A stretch of DNA of 64,000 nucleotides from contig NW_023501071.1 of the NCBI RefSeq assembly GCF_014066305.1, positions 496,001 through 560,000 on the forward strand. Direction: 5' to 3'. Position 1 is the first letter of the stretch. Every line of letters starts with the position of its first letter. This document shows, one piece after another, positions 14,458 to 25,249 of this stretch. Under the pieces are notes generated by a model. It saw only the letters and a program-made list of their open reading frames with translations, was not told the origin of the DNA and searched no databases. This DNA is from Letharia columbiana (taxonomy: Eukaryota > Ascomycota > Lecanoromycetes > Lecanorales > Parmeliaceae). The position numbers and the translations under genes were made by a program.

Positions 14458-15087
14458 TTAATATATATAAAAGAATAAAATAGGGCTAAACTAGAAAACC
14501 TTGAATTTATATATATAGTTAATTATTAATTCGTTAGATCTACGCTTTTTAGTTAGATATCGCGAATAAATAAATTAGCGTTCGTAATTATTAAAATCCC
14601 CTTCTTTATATCTCCCTTATTAAAAAAATAGATATATATTATTAATATATAGAATAACTTTTTTATTTTCTATTAAAATTTTGAGATTTTTTTTTAAAAT
14701 TTTAAAGCGCTGTTTATGCTTTCTAAATTGTTAAGAATTCTAAAGTTAAGTCTTATAATTATTAAAGTCAAGGAATTCAAATATCGCTTATCAAAGTTCG
14801 CTTACCAAAGATCGCGGACAGCCGGATAGCCCTGATTAAAAAATAGATATACATTATTTGATTTTAGAATAACTTTTTTATTTTCTATTAAAATTTTGAG
14901 ATTTCTTTTTAAACTTATAAAATCAAATATGGGCTTTTAGATAAATAAATAATTATTAAATTTAGTCTTATAAATATCTAAAGGTAAGGAATTTAAATAT
15001 CGTCTATCAAAAGTTCGCTCACCAAATTTACTCGACAGCTCTAATTAAAAAAAATGATTATGAATTTAATTTATAGGCCTTTACTCG
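14458..15087 (+). mobile_element. Miniature Helitron (630 bp) inside the Gypsy integrase
   Basis: It starts TTAATATATATA (family TCAGTATATATA with C-to-T and G-to-A changes) and ends with a degraded palindrome plus GGCCTTTACTCG. The left flank is GATA and the right flank TATCGATT. Joining them gives gat ata tcg att, encoding DISI in frame with the integrase on both sides (RWQDI..SI-FV-DL). This fixes the borders to the base, shows no target duplication, and shows insertion between A and T. No coding capacity. Confidence 0.93.
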
Positions 15088-15500
15088 TATCGATTAACTT
15101 CGTTATAGACTTATCTATATTCGACGACTATAACGCTATTTAGATAGTAATCGATTAATTTACTAAGAAACGTTATTACGTAGTTTATTTCGATATCGAT
15201 AAAAATATTATTACTAAAAAGATAGTTAACTTACTACTTAAAGAAGTATTTCGTCTATACGATTTATCGATCTTAATAATATTAGATCGAGACTCTTAAT
15301 TTATAGTTATTATATAGAAATTCTTTTATAAGCGATTAAATATTATAGTTAAGCTATTAATAGTCTTTTACTCTAAAATCGATAAATAGACTAAGCGAGT
15401 AAATTAGAATATAAAGTGTTATCTTTAAATATACTATAATTATATATAGAATAACTATATAAAATAACTATTAATTATTAAGTTATTAATAATAATACTA
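15088..15500 (+). pseudogene. Gypsy integrase catalytic core relic
   Basis: The frame reads INFVIDLS..DDYNAI.IVID.FTKKRYYV, then VFRLYDLSILIILDRDS.FI and further on KLLIVFYSKIDK.TKRVN. These match DFVTDLPxSxGYNAIWVVVDRLTKMxHYVP, VFRLHGLPxSIVSDRGSQFV and KLSTAFHPETDGQTERVN of Ty3-type integrases. It inserts element cDNA into the chromosome. Stops and lost acidic residues make it inactive. Confidence 0.88.
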
Positions 15501-15869
15501 TCTTAGCGATTATTAATATCTTATCTTTTCTTATAAATAAGAGATTTTACTTTTAAATAAGTTTTAGCTCGAATATTATCGATTATAAGATTATTTATAA
15601 GCGTCTTAATATTACTTAGATAGAGAATATTACGAATTATATAAAGTAGATTTTTAAGTATATTTAAAGTAATATAGATTATATTTAAAAGACTATAATT
15701 ATATAAGTTAATAAATATTAATAAAAGATTATCTTTTAAATAGATAATAAGATCTTTCTAAGTAGTAAGAATATTATTTCTAATCGCCTTTCTTATAAAT
15801 TAAATTATAAGAGACTTAATTTATTTAAGATTATAGATCTTATAGAAATCTTATATTATCTAGAACTTC

Positions 15870-16170
15870 TTTTAAATATAAGAATTCACGACGTTTTCTA
15901 TCTTAGTCTCTTAAGTCTTATAATAAATAATCTCTTACTAGAATAAATAAACTCTCTATCGAAATATATTACTATTAATAATTAAACTAAATAGATTATT
16001 AAAGAAATACTTAACTCTAAATTAATCTATAGTTATTTTAAGTATAAAGTTAAGTAAGAAGACTTCGATAATAATTCTATTTAATATAATATAAATAGTA
16101 GTAAATTTAAGATTTATTAAAATTTAGCGAATAACTTTTATAAGAGATATTTCGAAATATCTTATCTTTA
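15870..16170 (+). pseudogene. Integrase C-terminus with chromodomain relic
   Basis: RIHDVFYLSLLS corresponds to the RIHxVFHVSLLRPA segment at the end of chromovirus integrases. It is followed by a chromodomain-like stretch, IIKEILNSKLIYSYFKYKVK.EDFDNNSI, for WEVEEILDSKxxRGxLKYxVKWxGYDxxxxTW. Chromodomains of this clade are thought to direct insertion to methylated-histone chromatin, which fits an AT-rich block. Confidence 0.78.
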
Positions 16171-16902
16171 AGAGATTAATTTATAAGATAAAATCTTTAA
16201 TAGCGAAAAAAGTCTCTAAGTCGAAATTATCTCGAATATATTACTTTTAATTAAATTAAAATTATTTAATATCTTCGCTATAGTCTTATTTTTTTATATT
16301 CGCGAAGATCTATATTACTTAATAATAACTTTATATTAAACTTATTAAATAGATTTTTCTTATTAATAAATACTTAAATATTCTTTAAAGCTATAATATA
16401 TTATTTATAGATCTTACTATCGTCGTTAATAATCTTAATTATTATCGACTAAATAATATTTTATAAAGAAACTTATAAATATCGAATTAAAGTTTTTAGC
16501 GCTTACGACTCGATTCGATTCGATTCGATTTAGAAGCCCTCGATTAATTATATCGCGCTATTTTATAAATCTTTTATCCGCTTAAATATAGATTCGAAAA
16601 TTATTACTATTTACCTCTACGCCTATAAATACTATTTTTATTATACTATATTAATTTCCTTCTAGCTAAGCTTTTTATATATACTTATATCTTAATTAGC
16701 GACGTCGCTAAAGCGTAAATATAAAGAGCTACTATTATCTTTAATATCTCTTATAAAGAAAGATACGATACTGTAAATCCCGAATACAATTATTTCTTTA
16801 CTACTTTTACTATTTTTTAGACGTCAAGCATATATATATATTTATTTTTCTATCTTTCCACTTATTAATTATGGAATATGATTTTATAAAGAAAGAGAAT
16901 AA

Positions 16903-17085
16903 TGTTACGAGCGTACCCTACATCCTTGACACACCACTTAGCCCTCTTACCTATTCAGGCCTAGCGTGTCTTGGCAGAGGCATCCATCTACTACTTAATG
17001 CCTTTCTTCTATCTATATAGTTCGATATCTTAGTTATCTTATTTAATATATCTATATTAATATTGCATCTGTACCGGTCCTGACA
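16903..17085 (+). repeat. 3' LTR of the Gypsy element (little mutated)
   Basis: 183 bp, TG...CA, followed by the 5-bp duplication ACAAG (17,086-17,090). It keeps CpA-rich words such as gacacaccactta that are lost in the 5' LTR. Confidence 0.9.
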
Positions 17086-17339
17086 ACAAGTCAGTCTGCT
17101 ATGCAGACATTCGATTCCAGCTGGCTACGGCCACTCATTATTAAAATTTTCAGCAAACACAAGAGCAGAGTAGAGGAAAAGGCCAACGCTGAGTGCGTGC
17201 GTCCGAGAGTTTCAGCATTTGGGCCTACAGGGCAGGCATTCAATATTCAGCAGTTGATTCTTACATGTAGTCGACTCTTTCATGGCACAGAGGGCCGGCG
17301 GTACTACTCGGTGATTTTGCTGCGGGATTAACAGCAGCA
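17086..17339. other. Segment between Gypsy LTR and MULE remnant
   Basis: It is of normal base composition. A 76-codon open frame at 17,101-17,331 shows no recognisable motif and lies in a different frame from the MULE coding. It may be part of a frameshifted MULE upstream region, but I cannot show it. Confidence 0.35.
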
Positions 17340-19319
17340 ATGGTCAAAAAAAGGACGAATTTACTCACACTATCGGATGACCAGATAGGCACAGTTGCCC
17401 AAGCAGGCATGGAGGTCGCTTGGGGACTTAGCCGTCATCTGGATGACCTGAACAGTGACTGTTTTCTTCAGCTATGCAATTGGCATGCTGCTAAAGCAAT
17501 CAAGAAGAGGCTAACTCGCGAGGGGTATCCGCTTTACATAAGAAAGCCATTAGCTAATCTGGTGTGGAAGTGGATTCAGTCAGAAACCCTCGAGGATATA
17601 GAGCGGAATCGTGGTATTTTGCTTAATCAATTACACCAGAAGAAATAGAACTATTTAATTAGTTTCTATCAACGACAGGAGCATCAATTTATAATAGCCT
17701 ACACCAAGGAGCAACCGAACCTGGGCTGCAGTTCCACTCAACGAGGCGAGAGTAGTCATCCTCTTATCAAGGCCGTTACAAATCGTTACACACCTATTGG
17801 TCAGTCGGTAGAAAAGATTGCTGACGAAGTGGACGAGGTTATTTATACTTATGAGTATAAATTAGAGCGTTAGAAGAGGAATAACCCTCGCAGTATCGAT
17901 GCCAGCAGACCATTCTTCGTAGGCCTACTCGGTCACGTTACCCACCAGGCAATCGAACTCGTCCATGCGGAGTTAGTTGCGGCGAAAAGGTGGGTTTTTG
18001 ACGTTGAGGATGAAGTGTCCCAAGAACCCGAGGAGAATAAGTGTCAGCAAGCATGCCATCTCCCCAAACGATACAGTTTACCCTGCAAATGTTGGCTGTT
18101 TCGCTGTGTTATCGAGGAGATTCCTATCCCCCTTTCTCTTTTACACCCGAGATAGCTTAGCAAGGCGCCGGAAGTTATAGTAGGTTGGGAAATAACTTTC
18201 GATCCGACTATTACAACGGCTACCTATGCGGCTCTGACTGGTACTGATGACACTCGGAGCCAGTCCAGTGATCATTCTAGCGGCGACGATGATCGACAAC
18301 CTGCCCCGGTGCCCACACAGTCGAGGTATGACCGGCGAGGACTGGACTTGCTGGAGGCGGGTGCTTTTTCGGCATATGAGTTTCATAAGAAGATTCCAGA
18401 AGGTCATCGCGCTGAAGAGTACACAAGAGAGGTGACGAAGGCTATCCAAAGGGTGAATAGAGTCTATGGGCAAAAGTATAATGAGAAAGCTGCTTTGCCA
18501 CAATCGTTTTCGGTAGCCAAGAAGGATGATGAGGGCTTGCAATACAAGAAGAACGGAAGCAGACGACGTGCATTGACTGGGCGTGAGGCTGCTGATGCAG
18601 AGGACCAAACCTTACGTCGTCAAGTAAGGAAGGACGCGAATGAGAAGAGGGATAATAAGAAATTTGCGGAGCAGGTGCGGAAGGATCAGATGCAGAAGGA
18701 CAGAGATCAGCAAACCACCTCCGCTTTTTCACAGCTAATCTAGCTTAAGAAAATCAGAGAGCCTTCTTCTTCAACTCACCAGCGGAGAAACGGTGTTTCC
18801 GATTTCGACAACACTTTCTCTAACGCGGACGGCGACAGCGACGTTGAGTTTCTAGGCACACAGCCTATCCAGGACCCTAGTCAGCCACCTTCTGAAGGCC
18901 GTATCAACACCCCAAGTCCATTACCGTCGAAATCATCCTTAAAGCAGTTCACTAATATCGACGATTTCGATGACTTTCCCCCTCTCTCACCATCACCTCC
19001 TACAACAAGGGCTCCACCTCTTATATCATGGCCCGATCGACGTAGTCAGCAGCAAAGGCTTATCATACCGGACGATCCAGAACCCACTCCGTCAGCAACC
19101 ACCAGAGCCAGCCGAGGTGTAGCCTCGAAGTCATTCAAGCAGGCTAGATTGGAGTCTCAACAAGGCCATGAAGCTAAGGCCAAAGTCGAAAAGCAGGCCA
19201 AGAAGGAGGCTGCTGTAGCGAGGAAGAGGGCAAAGGCCATGAAGCCTCGGACGGAGGATGTATCACAGTTAGGGGATGCATTGGCTCGGCTGGGATCCTC
19301 GCCGCCACCAACAGGATAG
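17340..19319 (+). pseudogene. MULE-type transposase remnant with SWIM finger
   Basis: One frame stays open for 1,980 nt except for four internal stops at 17,646, 17,871, 18,153 and 18,741. Near the start it carries LQLCNWHAAKAIKKRLTREGYP, the end of the MULE catalytic domain (family form xQLCxWHxxKAxxKRL). Further on CQQACHLPKRYSLPCKCWLF is a SWIM-type zinc finger (CxC...CxH class), followed by IPIPLSLLHPR. The rest (about residues 270-659) is charged and Ser/Pro-rich with a basic coiled stretch. All four stops are TAG, as from CAG or TGG after C-to-T or G-to-A change. The catalytic N-terminal half is missing or lies beyond the Gypsy element, whose 3' LTR ends 255 bp upstream. MULE transposases cut and paste DNA in the nucleus. 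This copy is dead. Confidence 0.8.
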
Positions 19320-19396
19320 ACACCTCATGGCCTGACCCACACTGACATCTCCACCGCACGGTCACTCCGTACCGAGCATGCACCGTACCGAGCATG

Positions 19397-19463
19397 CATG
19401 CTCCCAAATTGGCTTCCAGACAGGCCAAAAAAAGACATGTCTGGAAGCCTGTTTGGGAGCATG
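19397..19463. repeat. 26-bp inverted repeat (hairpin) after the MULE remnant
   Basis: Arms 19,397-19,422 and 19,438-19,463 pair with about two mismatches around a 15-base A-rich loop. The arm core is GGCTTCCAGACA / TGTCTGGAAGCC. It lies 78 bp after the last stop of the MULE frame and could be an element end or a collapsed pair of terminal repeats. Confidence 0.75.
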
Positions 19464-20220
19464 TTAGCAGTAACTCGGAATGCGAGAAATGAGTGGAATC
19501 TGGGTAGTTTCTTCAGGATAAACTATGCACAGTGCACATGAGAAATTTCATAGACACGAGAAATCAAAACATGAATCTCAATAATAAATTTTTCATCATT
19601 AGAAAATGTAGGGGTTTCGTGGATTTGAACTCACAGCCTTCCTAGAATTGTGGTAAAAGTCATCGCTGGAAACCTACACCATGAGGCCTCCCTCACTCGT
19701 TAAGGTGTAACGTCCTATTTGGATATTTATACCGTGCAATAAAAGAAATATCGACAATGCACCCACCAGTCAGATATCCACTATGCCAAGGCCTATGCCA
19801 AGCCGGGTGGCTGCGGATATAGCCGGTACGCTGCATTAGTATGGACGGGGGACTGTCGGAGGGGGACTGTCCGCAGTCAAGTTGACGAGCAAGGCTCGGA
19901 GAAGAATGGAAATTTGAGACCTTCGCTTAATACGCGCCTCCGCAATTCTCATAAAGTCAGCTTACATTTCAGCCTACTGTCGCGGAACAACATTAAGGTG
20001 ACTCAATTATGTGGGGGTGGAAGAAGATGTTGATTATCCTATGTAGCTGCAGGGCAGATGTGTGCGGAGAAAGGCGCGCTAAGACCTATTGAGGACTAGT
20101 GCCGCATTTTGAGGACAGAATACATATGATGGAGAACTCGAATTCTATTTTCGATTCTACTTAAGAAACGTAAGTAGATCGATTATAACTTGCGGATGAG
20201 AGATGAGAAGGAGATTTCGA
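19464..20220. other. Normal-composition spacer, no gene recognised
   Basis: No open frame with recognisable content. It includes a tRNA-like B-box at about 19,630 on the minus strand that does not fold into a cloverleaf (see rejected items). Confidence 0.4.
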
Positions 20221-20222
20221 TA

Positions 20223-20297
20223 CTCCTCTTTGCAAAACCGTTTGCGGGAGCTCAAGCTTAGCAGCCGCCCTATCAAAATTTTGCCGTAACCACCGCC
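20223..20297 (+). repeat. Left 75-bp terminal inverted repeat
   Basis: Exact reverse complement of 36,653-36,727, next to TA. It contains the internal palindrome GCAAAaccgTTTGC. Confidence 0.9.
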
Positions 20298-20506
20298 CAT
20301 GGCAAGTAGAGGCTAAATTCGTGATAGATAACTGTAGAATAATTGTAGAATCGTTTATATATGAAGCTATGTATAGTTTAATTGCTAAAAAAAACTTGGT
20401 GTAGTTTTTTTTAAGTCTTTACAGTCACGCTATAGCTGTCGCTGGTCGTTGTCGCTATGTTACCGCTTATATTAAAATTATACGAGTGTAAATAGATATA
20501 GATTAT

Positions 20507-20675
20507 TGAAACGACTCAACACTCGCTACCACTAGTACTTATTCGGTCTAGTTATGAATATATGAAGGTATTCTCTATACATAGATATTCTTCTTTCTTA
20601 AACATTATTAAGAATATTATATTTAATAATAGATCTTATTATAGTAGTAACTATATATTTAGATATTTATTAATA
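20507..20675 (+). repeat. 5' LTR of Copia-1
   Basis: 169 bp, starts TGAAACGACTCAACACTCG. The 3' copy reads TAGAATAACTTAACACTCG, consistent with TG and CA decay. The Helitron at 20,686 begins only 10 bp after it, in the primer-binding zone. Confidence 0.85.
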
Positions 20676-21096
20676 CTAATTAGTATCAGTATATATAATA
20701 GAATAAGGTAGGGCTGAACTAGAAAACCTTGAATTTGTATGTGCAGCCAATCATAAATTCGGGGTTATTACGCCTTTTGGCTAGACTGACTGAGTCAGCC
20801 CGCTAGCCCTCCCGAGCTCCCTTATCAAAAATCTGTGTGTAGAAGTTTTACACTCTGAAATAACCAGCTCCCTACGGATACTATTTTTTCATAATTTCGT
20901 AAATTGTAGAGCTCAGTGTGCGCTTTCTAACGCTGTAAAAATAATGAAGTTTGGCCTACTATTGGTGGATTAAATGGACATTCAAATATGGTAGTCACAC
21001 CAAACGCGTCCGGGATCGGATAATAATCCTTCCACCTGTTTGTTTGTGTAACCATTATTCTTCCACCACTCTACCAATTCTACCAATTCCACCAAT

Positions 21097-21465
21097 ATGA
21101 ACACAATCGTCCTCGGTACCCCTCGCGGAAACGTTACTAAACGCTTCAGGCACGTACACCCCTTTTGCCCGCCTCTTAGAGCCCCTACTGACGCCCCCAG
21201 GCCACCCCTCGACGAATCCGCTACTGCTGGCAATCGAGGCCGCAAGCGAGCCCAACAGCTACCTACTATTGCTCATAGACGCGTTAGAAAGCCCTCAAAA
21301 AGAGCCCGAACGGATTCACAGCCATCGTCCTCCCCTACATACTACTCGACCAGCCGCTCAGTCAACACTACCTACCCTATCAGCTCAGTAATCCACTCAA
21401 TTAGATCGTCAGCCAGTCACTCAGTCATCCACTCAGTCAGCCACTCAGCTAGCCACTCAGTCTGA
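21097..21465 (+). pseudogene. Truncated N-terminus of the Helitron protein (copy A)
   Basis: A 122-codon open frame starts MNTIVLGTPRGN and has a basic stretch (RVRKPSKRARTD, nuclear-signal-like). It ends in a Ser/His run (SHSVIHSVSHSASHSV) produced by minisatellite DNA. The coding Helitron has the mutated equivalent near 6,640-6,350 on the minus strand. Copy B (from 25,653) lacks one A at the codon after GNVT and so reads GMYTPFARLLEPLLTPP, which looks more like real protein. The reading in copy A after GNVT is therefore probably a frameshift. No function is expected. Confidence 0.45.
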
Positions 21466-22370
21466 TACTCTATAAGAGGAGGAGCAAGAGGAGGAACTAC
21501 AACAGGCAAATGCGGAGAACACTGCGGAGAAACCAAGCGGCAACAAGGCCCCCAGCACTAAGAACACGGCTCAGCTCTCCAAGATCCCACGTCATATGCT
21601 CTCCACGGTTCCACATCAAATCATCACTCAGCAAGCGGAGAACACCACTGCAACTTGGCCTGTCATCCCCACTGTATTAATATGGTATATCACTGCAATC
21701 ACGTCACAAGAGGAGGATCTACTGCGACGATCACAGTCAATTAAGCCTCTGCAGGAGGAACATCGCAAGAGGAGGAACTACAACAGGCAAATGCGGAGAA
21801 CACTGCGGAGAACACTGCGGAGAAACCAAGCGGCAACAAGGCCACCATCGTCAAGAACACGGCTCAGCTCTCCAAGATCCCACGTCATATCAGTCATCCA
21901 CTCAGGCAGCCACTCAGCTAGCCACTCAGTCTGATACTCTACAAGAGGAGGAGCAAGAGGAGGAACTACAACAGGCAAATGCGGAGAACACTGCGGAGAA
22001 ATTAAGCGGCAACAAGGCCCCCAGCACCAAGAACACGGCTCAGCTCTCCAAGATCCCACGTCATATGCTCTCCACGGTTCCACATCAAATCATCACTCAG
22101 CAAGCGGAGAACACCACTGCAACTTAGCCTGTCATCCCCACTGCATTAAGGAGTAAGAGGAGGAACTACAACAGGCAAATGCGGAGAACACTGCGGAGAA
22201 CACTATGGAGAACACTGCGGAGAAACCAAGCGGCAACAAGGCCCCCAGCACCAAGAACACGGCTCAGCTCTCCAAGATCCCACGTCATATGCTCTCCACG
22301 GTTCCACATCAAATCATCACTCAGCAAGCGGAGAACACCACTACAACTTGGCCTGTCATCCCCACTGCAT
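21380..22370 (+). repeat. Minisatellite block of Helitron A
   Basis: It has two nested types. Short units of about 12 bp (cactcagycagc/ycactcag) lie at 21,380-21,460 and 21,890-21,940. Longer units begin near 21,480, 21,770, 21,950 and 22,150, opening with aggaggaactacaacaggca and containing aatgcggagaacactgcgga and atcccacgtcatatgctctc. Unit lengths vary, so copies look shuffled rather than evenly tandem. Confidence 0.8.
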
Positions 22371-22396
22371 TAATATGGTACATCACTGCAATAACG

Positions 22397-22800
22397 TCAC
22401 AAGAGGAGGATCTACTGCGACGATCACAGCCAATTGGGCCTCTGCAGGAGGAACATCGAACGATGCATATTTGGACGAATTGAAACCGTCCGATGTCTAC
22501 AGCTATTTCATTATTCGAAAGATTTCACTGCGGCAGGAGATATTGTGGGATTCACACCACTAATTGGCACGTTGTCTCCATTTCTTTCCGGTATTTCGCT
22601 CACAAGAGGAGGATCTACTGCGACGATCACAGCCAATTGGGCCTCTGCAGGAGGAACATCGGACGATGCATATTTGGACGAATTGAAACCGTCCGATGTC
22701 TACAGCTATTTCATTATTCGAAAGATTTCACTGCGGCAGGAGATATTGTGGGATTCACACCACTAATTGGCACGTTGTCTCCATTTCTTTCCGGTATTTC
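22397..22800 (+). repeat. 203-bp tandem duplication in Helitron A
   Basis: 22,397-22,599 is repeated at 22,600-22,800 almost exactly (one visible change, cgaacgatg/cggacgatg). Derivative B has a single copy of the same segment, so this is a recent length change. Confidence 0.88.
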
Positions 22801-23061
22801 GATACTTCTTGCCATAAGGACATGGCCTTTCTCTGTTTTTTGTAGGCAATTATTACACCTTCCTAATTAGGCCTTAGCGCGCCTCTCTCCGCACATATGT
22901 GCCTGTATACTACATAGATTAAATCAATTTTGTAGTGGTGGAAGTAGGTCAAAAACGCACAGCAAGCGATCAGAGTTCGATTTGACTTAGGGCTAGGGCT
23001 AAAATTCGATTTGACTTAGAAAAATCCAACTCCATGAATTTAATTCATGGGCCTTTACTTG

Positions 23062-25249
23062 TACTTTAATAATAGTATATAGATTAGTTAGATCATACTC
23101 TTAAAGAAAGTTCGCCTCGATATCGCCGCGATAGCTTTACACGGTTCTATTATTACTTAATCGATTTAGCTCTCGAGTATTATTAATTAAATAGAACTAT
23201 AATTTCTATAATTCTATAATTTCTACGACTTCTACTTAGTAGAGAAAATATCTAGAAAATATTAAATATTATTAAGCTTTATACTATATTAATATATAAT
23301 ATATATCTAAAATAAATATTAAGAGTAAGAAATTTAACTCTTTAGTCGAATTATCTAATACTATAACTCTATATTAACTAGAGAATATATTATCTAAAAA
23401 AGTCGAATTAATAAATATTAATAAGAGATTTAAATAATTCGTTCTTTAAAGAATATAAGAGTATAATAAAAATAAATGGAACGCTCTCTCTAATATCTTT
23501 GCTAAGGAATTTCAATAATTCGCTAAAAAGGACTTTGAGACTCTTTCTAAAAAGACTTTCTATAACTTACGAAACTGCCTATAAGCTAATAGAGTCTATG
23601 TTAAGAAAGGACGAGAGGTTTTAATATTCGAATTATTGATTAATGTAATTTAAAAAGATATCTTATAATTATTAAATAACGAGAATCATTCTCTATTAAA
23701 GTAGTAATAATATTACTTCTCTTAGTAGTAAATAATTCAGCCGTAGTAGCCTTATCGACCGGAGAATACTATTTCTCTCCCGCCGTAATAGCCTTATTAG
23801 TAGTCTTATCGACCGGAGAATACTATTCCTCTCCCCCGTAACCGCCTTATTGATAGGAGAATCCTGCTCTAATTCTCTCGGCAACATCAATCTACGGCCT
23901 AAATTACTGAGCCCTACATCTACTACTCTTATCTTATTAAGTTATTTAAGACTTCGATATCGAATAAAACTATAATTATAGTAAGAAACTTATTACTCTA
24001 GTTAAATTATATATTATCGAGAAGAAGTATAATGAAAGTTCTATTAAGAGTCTTAGCTATAAATTTATAATTTTTATAAATTTTTATATAAGAGTTAAGA
24101 TCTTCTAGTAGATTCTTTAAATAGTATTTTTAATTATATTAAAATCTATAGTATTAAAGTATTATTACTCTAGTTATTAAGAGATTAATCTTATTATTTA
24201 ATAACTCTTCGATTAATTTTAAGACTATTTCGAGAGAGAAGAATATTATTATCTTATACTTTATAAGTAAAATAATATTAATCTAAAAGATTTACTTTAA
24301 GCTAATTCTAAAAAGAATAAAGAAATTATTTTCTATAAAATAATTTAAAAACTACGTTAGATTTAAAGAGGTTTAAATTACGAATTTTAATTAGATATAG
24401 TATTTCGAAATAAGATAATTATTTTTTATAGTAATATTTCTATATATAGTATTATAATTCTATAATAAACGACTATAGTTATCGAGTTAATTAATAATAT
24501 TTATACTATAATTAAGAATTACGAAGAGACTATAAAGATTAAGAGATTTAAGTTATTTAGATCTATAATATACTTTATTAATCGAAAGTATTATATTAAT
24601 TAATTTTTAAATTAGAGTAATTATAGTAGATCGTCTTTATAGATAAATAGCTTTTAGAAAAAGCGATACTTTATTTATAAGAAGATAGATTATTAATTAA
24701 TTAAGTATATCGATAAAAAACGTTAGAAGTCTCGAAATAAATTCGCTAAGCGGTTTATTAGCTTTATTAATAAGCGATATAACTTTTATATTTAAGAGTT
24801 TAAAGATTAAAAGAATAAGATTAAGAATCTTAAGATCTTAACTCTCGATATTTAAGATACTAATTTAAAGAAGATCGAAAACTTTATTATGATTACTTCT
24901 ATAATTATATCGAATTAAGCTTAAATATATTATTTAAAGCTTTTTAATTATTTTATATATTATAATATTATTAAGTCTAATAACTTTCTTAATATTAGTT
25001 AATATATCTTAAAATAGTTCTATAGTATTATACTAGATATCGAAGTTATATATATATTTATTACTAGATATAATTAAGTAAAAACTTATATAAGAAAATT
25101 CGATATATAACTAGATATTATTATTAATAGTATTATTATCTAATTTAAAATTAGAATAGTAGCGTTAATTAAAAAACTTATAGTAAATTTATTTATTAGC
25201 CGAGTCGACTTCCACGTAATATAGATCGATATCTTATTTTTACTATATA
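23062..25249 (+). pseudogene. Copia-1 gag and protease relic
   Basis: Plus-strand reading with stops. Near 24,640-24,780 a gag knuckle block ends in KYIDKKR.KSRNKFAKRFISFINKRYN, like fungal Copia gag (C..CKKxGCWSTxHTxxERxxSRxxF). Near 25,030-25,245 the protease zone reads FYSIILDIEVI..FITRYN.VKTYI and ends VDFHVI.IDILFLLY, for DTGAAxxSTAGYxQ and VDFHVxxxDTPFLLC. The catalytic DTG is lost (DIE). The sentence stops at 25,249 and continues at 27,136 after derivative B. Confidence 0.75.

Larger units (their letters stand above)
9581..17085 (+). mobile_element. Gypsy (Ty3-type) LTR retrotransposon with chromodomain, mutated and nested
   Basis: Two direct repeats of exactly 183 bp bound it. The left starts TATTACGAGCG (mutated TG) and the right TGTTACGAGCG, ending CGATTTTAATA and CGGTCCTGACA. 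Position by position they differ almost only by C/T and G/A. The 5 bases before the left LTR (ATAAG) and after the right one (ACAAG) match apart from one C-to-T change, as a target duplication should. Total length is 7,505 bp, or about 6.9 kb without the Helitron inserted at 14,458-15,087. Between the LTRs, in order, are a zinc knuckle, reverse transcriptase, RNase H, integrase and chromodomain. That order (integrase last) defines Gypsy, and the chromodomain suggests a chromovirus. It is heavily mutated and not functional. Confidence 0.92.
20686..23061 (+). mobile_element. Helitron derivative A (2,376 bp), little mutated
   Basis: Ends: TCAGTATATATAATAG at the 5' side and, at the 3' side, the perfect 17-nt palindrome CATGAATTTAATTCATG followed by GGCCTTTACTTG. 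It is preceded by A and followed by T, without duplication. The first 780 bp match the leading part of the coding Helitron at 673-7,043, including the start of its reading frame. Then come a block of minisatellite repeats, a 203-bp tandem duplication and the family 3' region. No Rep or helicase coding remains, so it is non-autonomous. CpA/TpG are abundant, in contrast to the Copia DNA on both sides. Confidence 0.92.

Noticed and set aside
1..16900. Centromere or mitochondrial DNA as the reason for AT richness
   Set aside because: Recognisable Gypsy and Helitron coding with CpA-to-TpA changes explains the composition; nothing specific to a centromere or organelle was seen.
19610..19692. Possible tRNA gene on the minus strand (B-box-like GAGTTCAAATCC, stem GTAGG..CCTAC)
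   Set aside because: The T arm is plausible, but no D arm or anticodon arm of normal size closes and the acceptor needs a bulge. At best a tRNA-derived relic.
20481..20506. Target duplication of Copia-1
   Set aside because: The bases before the 5' LTR (attat) and after the 3' LTR (tagat) do not match well enough to claim one.
21596..22870. Several open frames of 60-125 codons in Helitron A, and similar ones in B
   Set aside because: They overlap one another in different frames and follow the minisatellite units; none has a recognisable domain.
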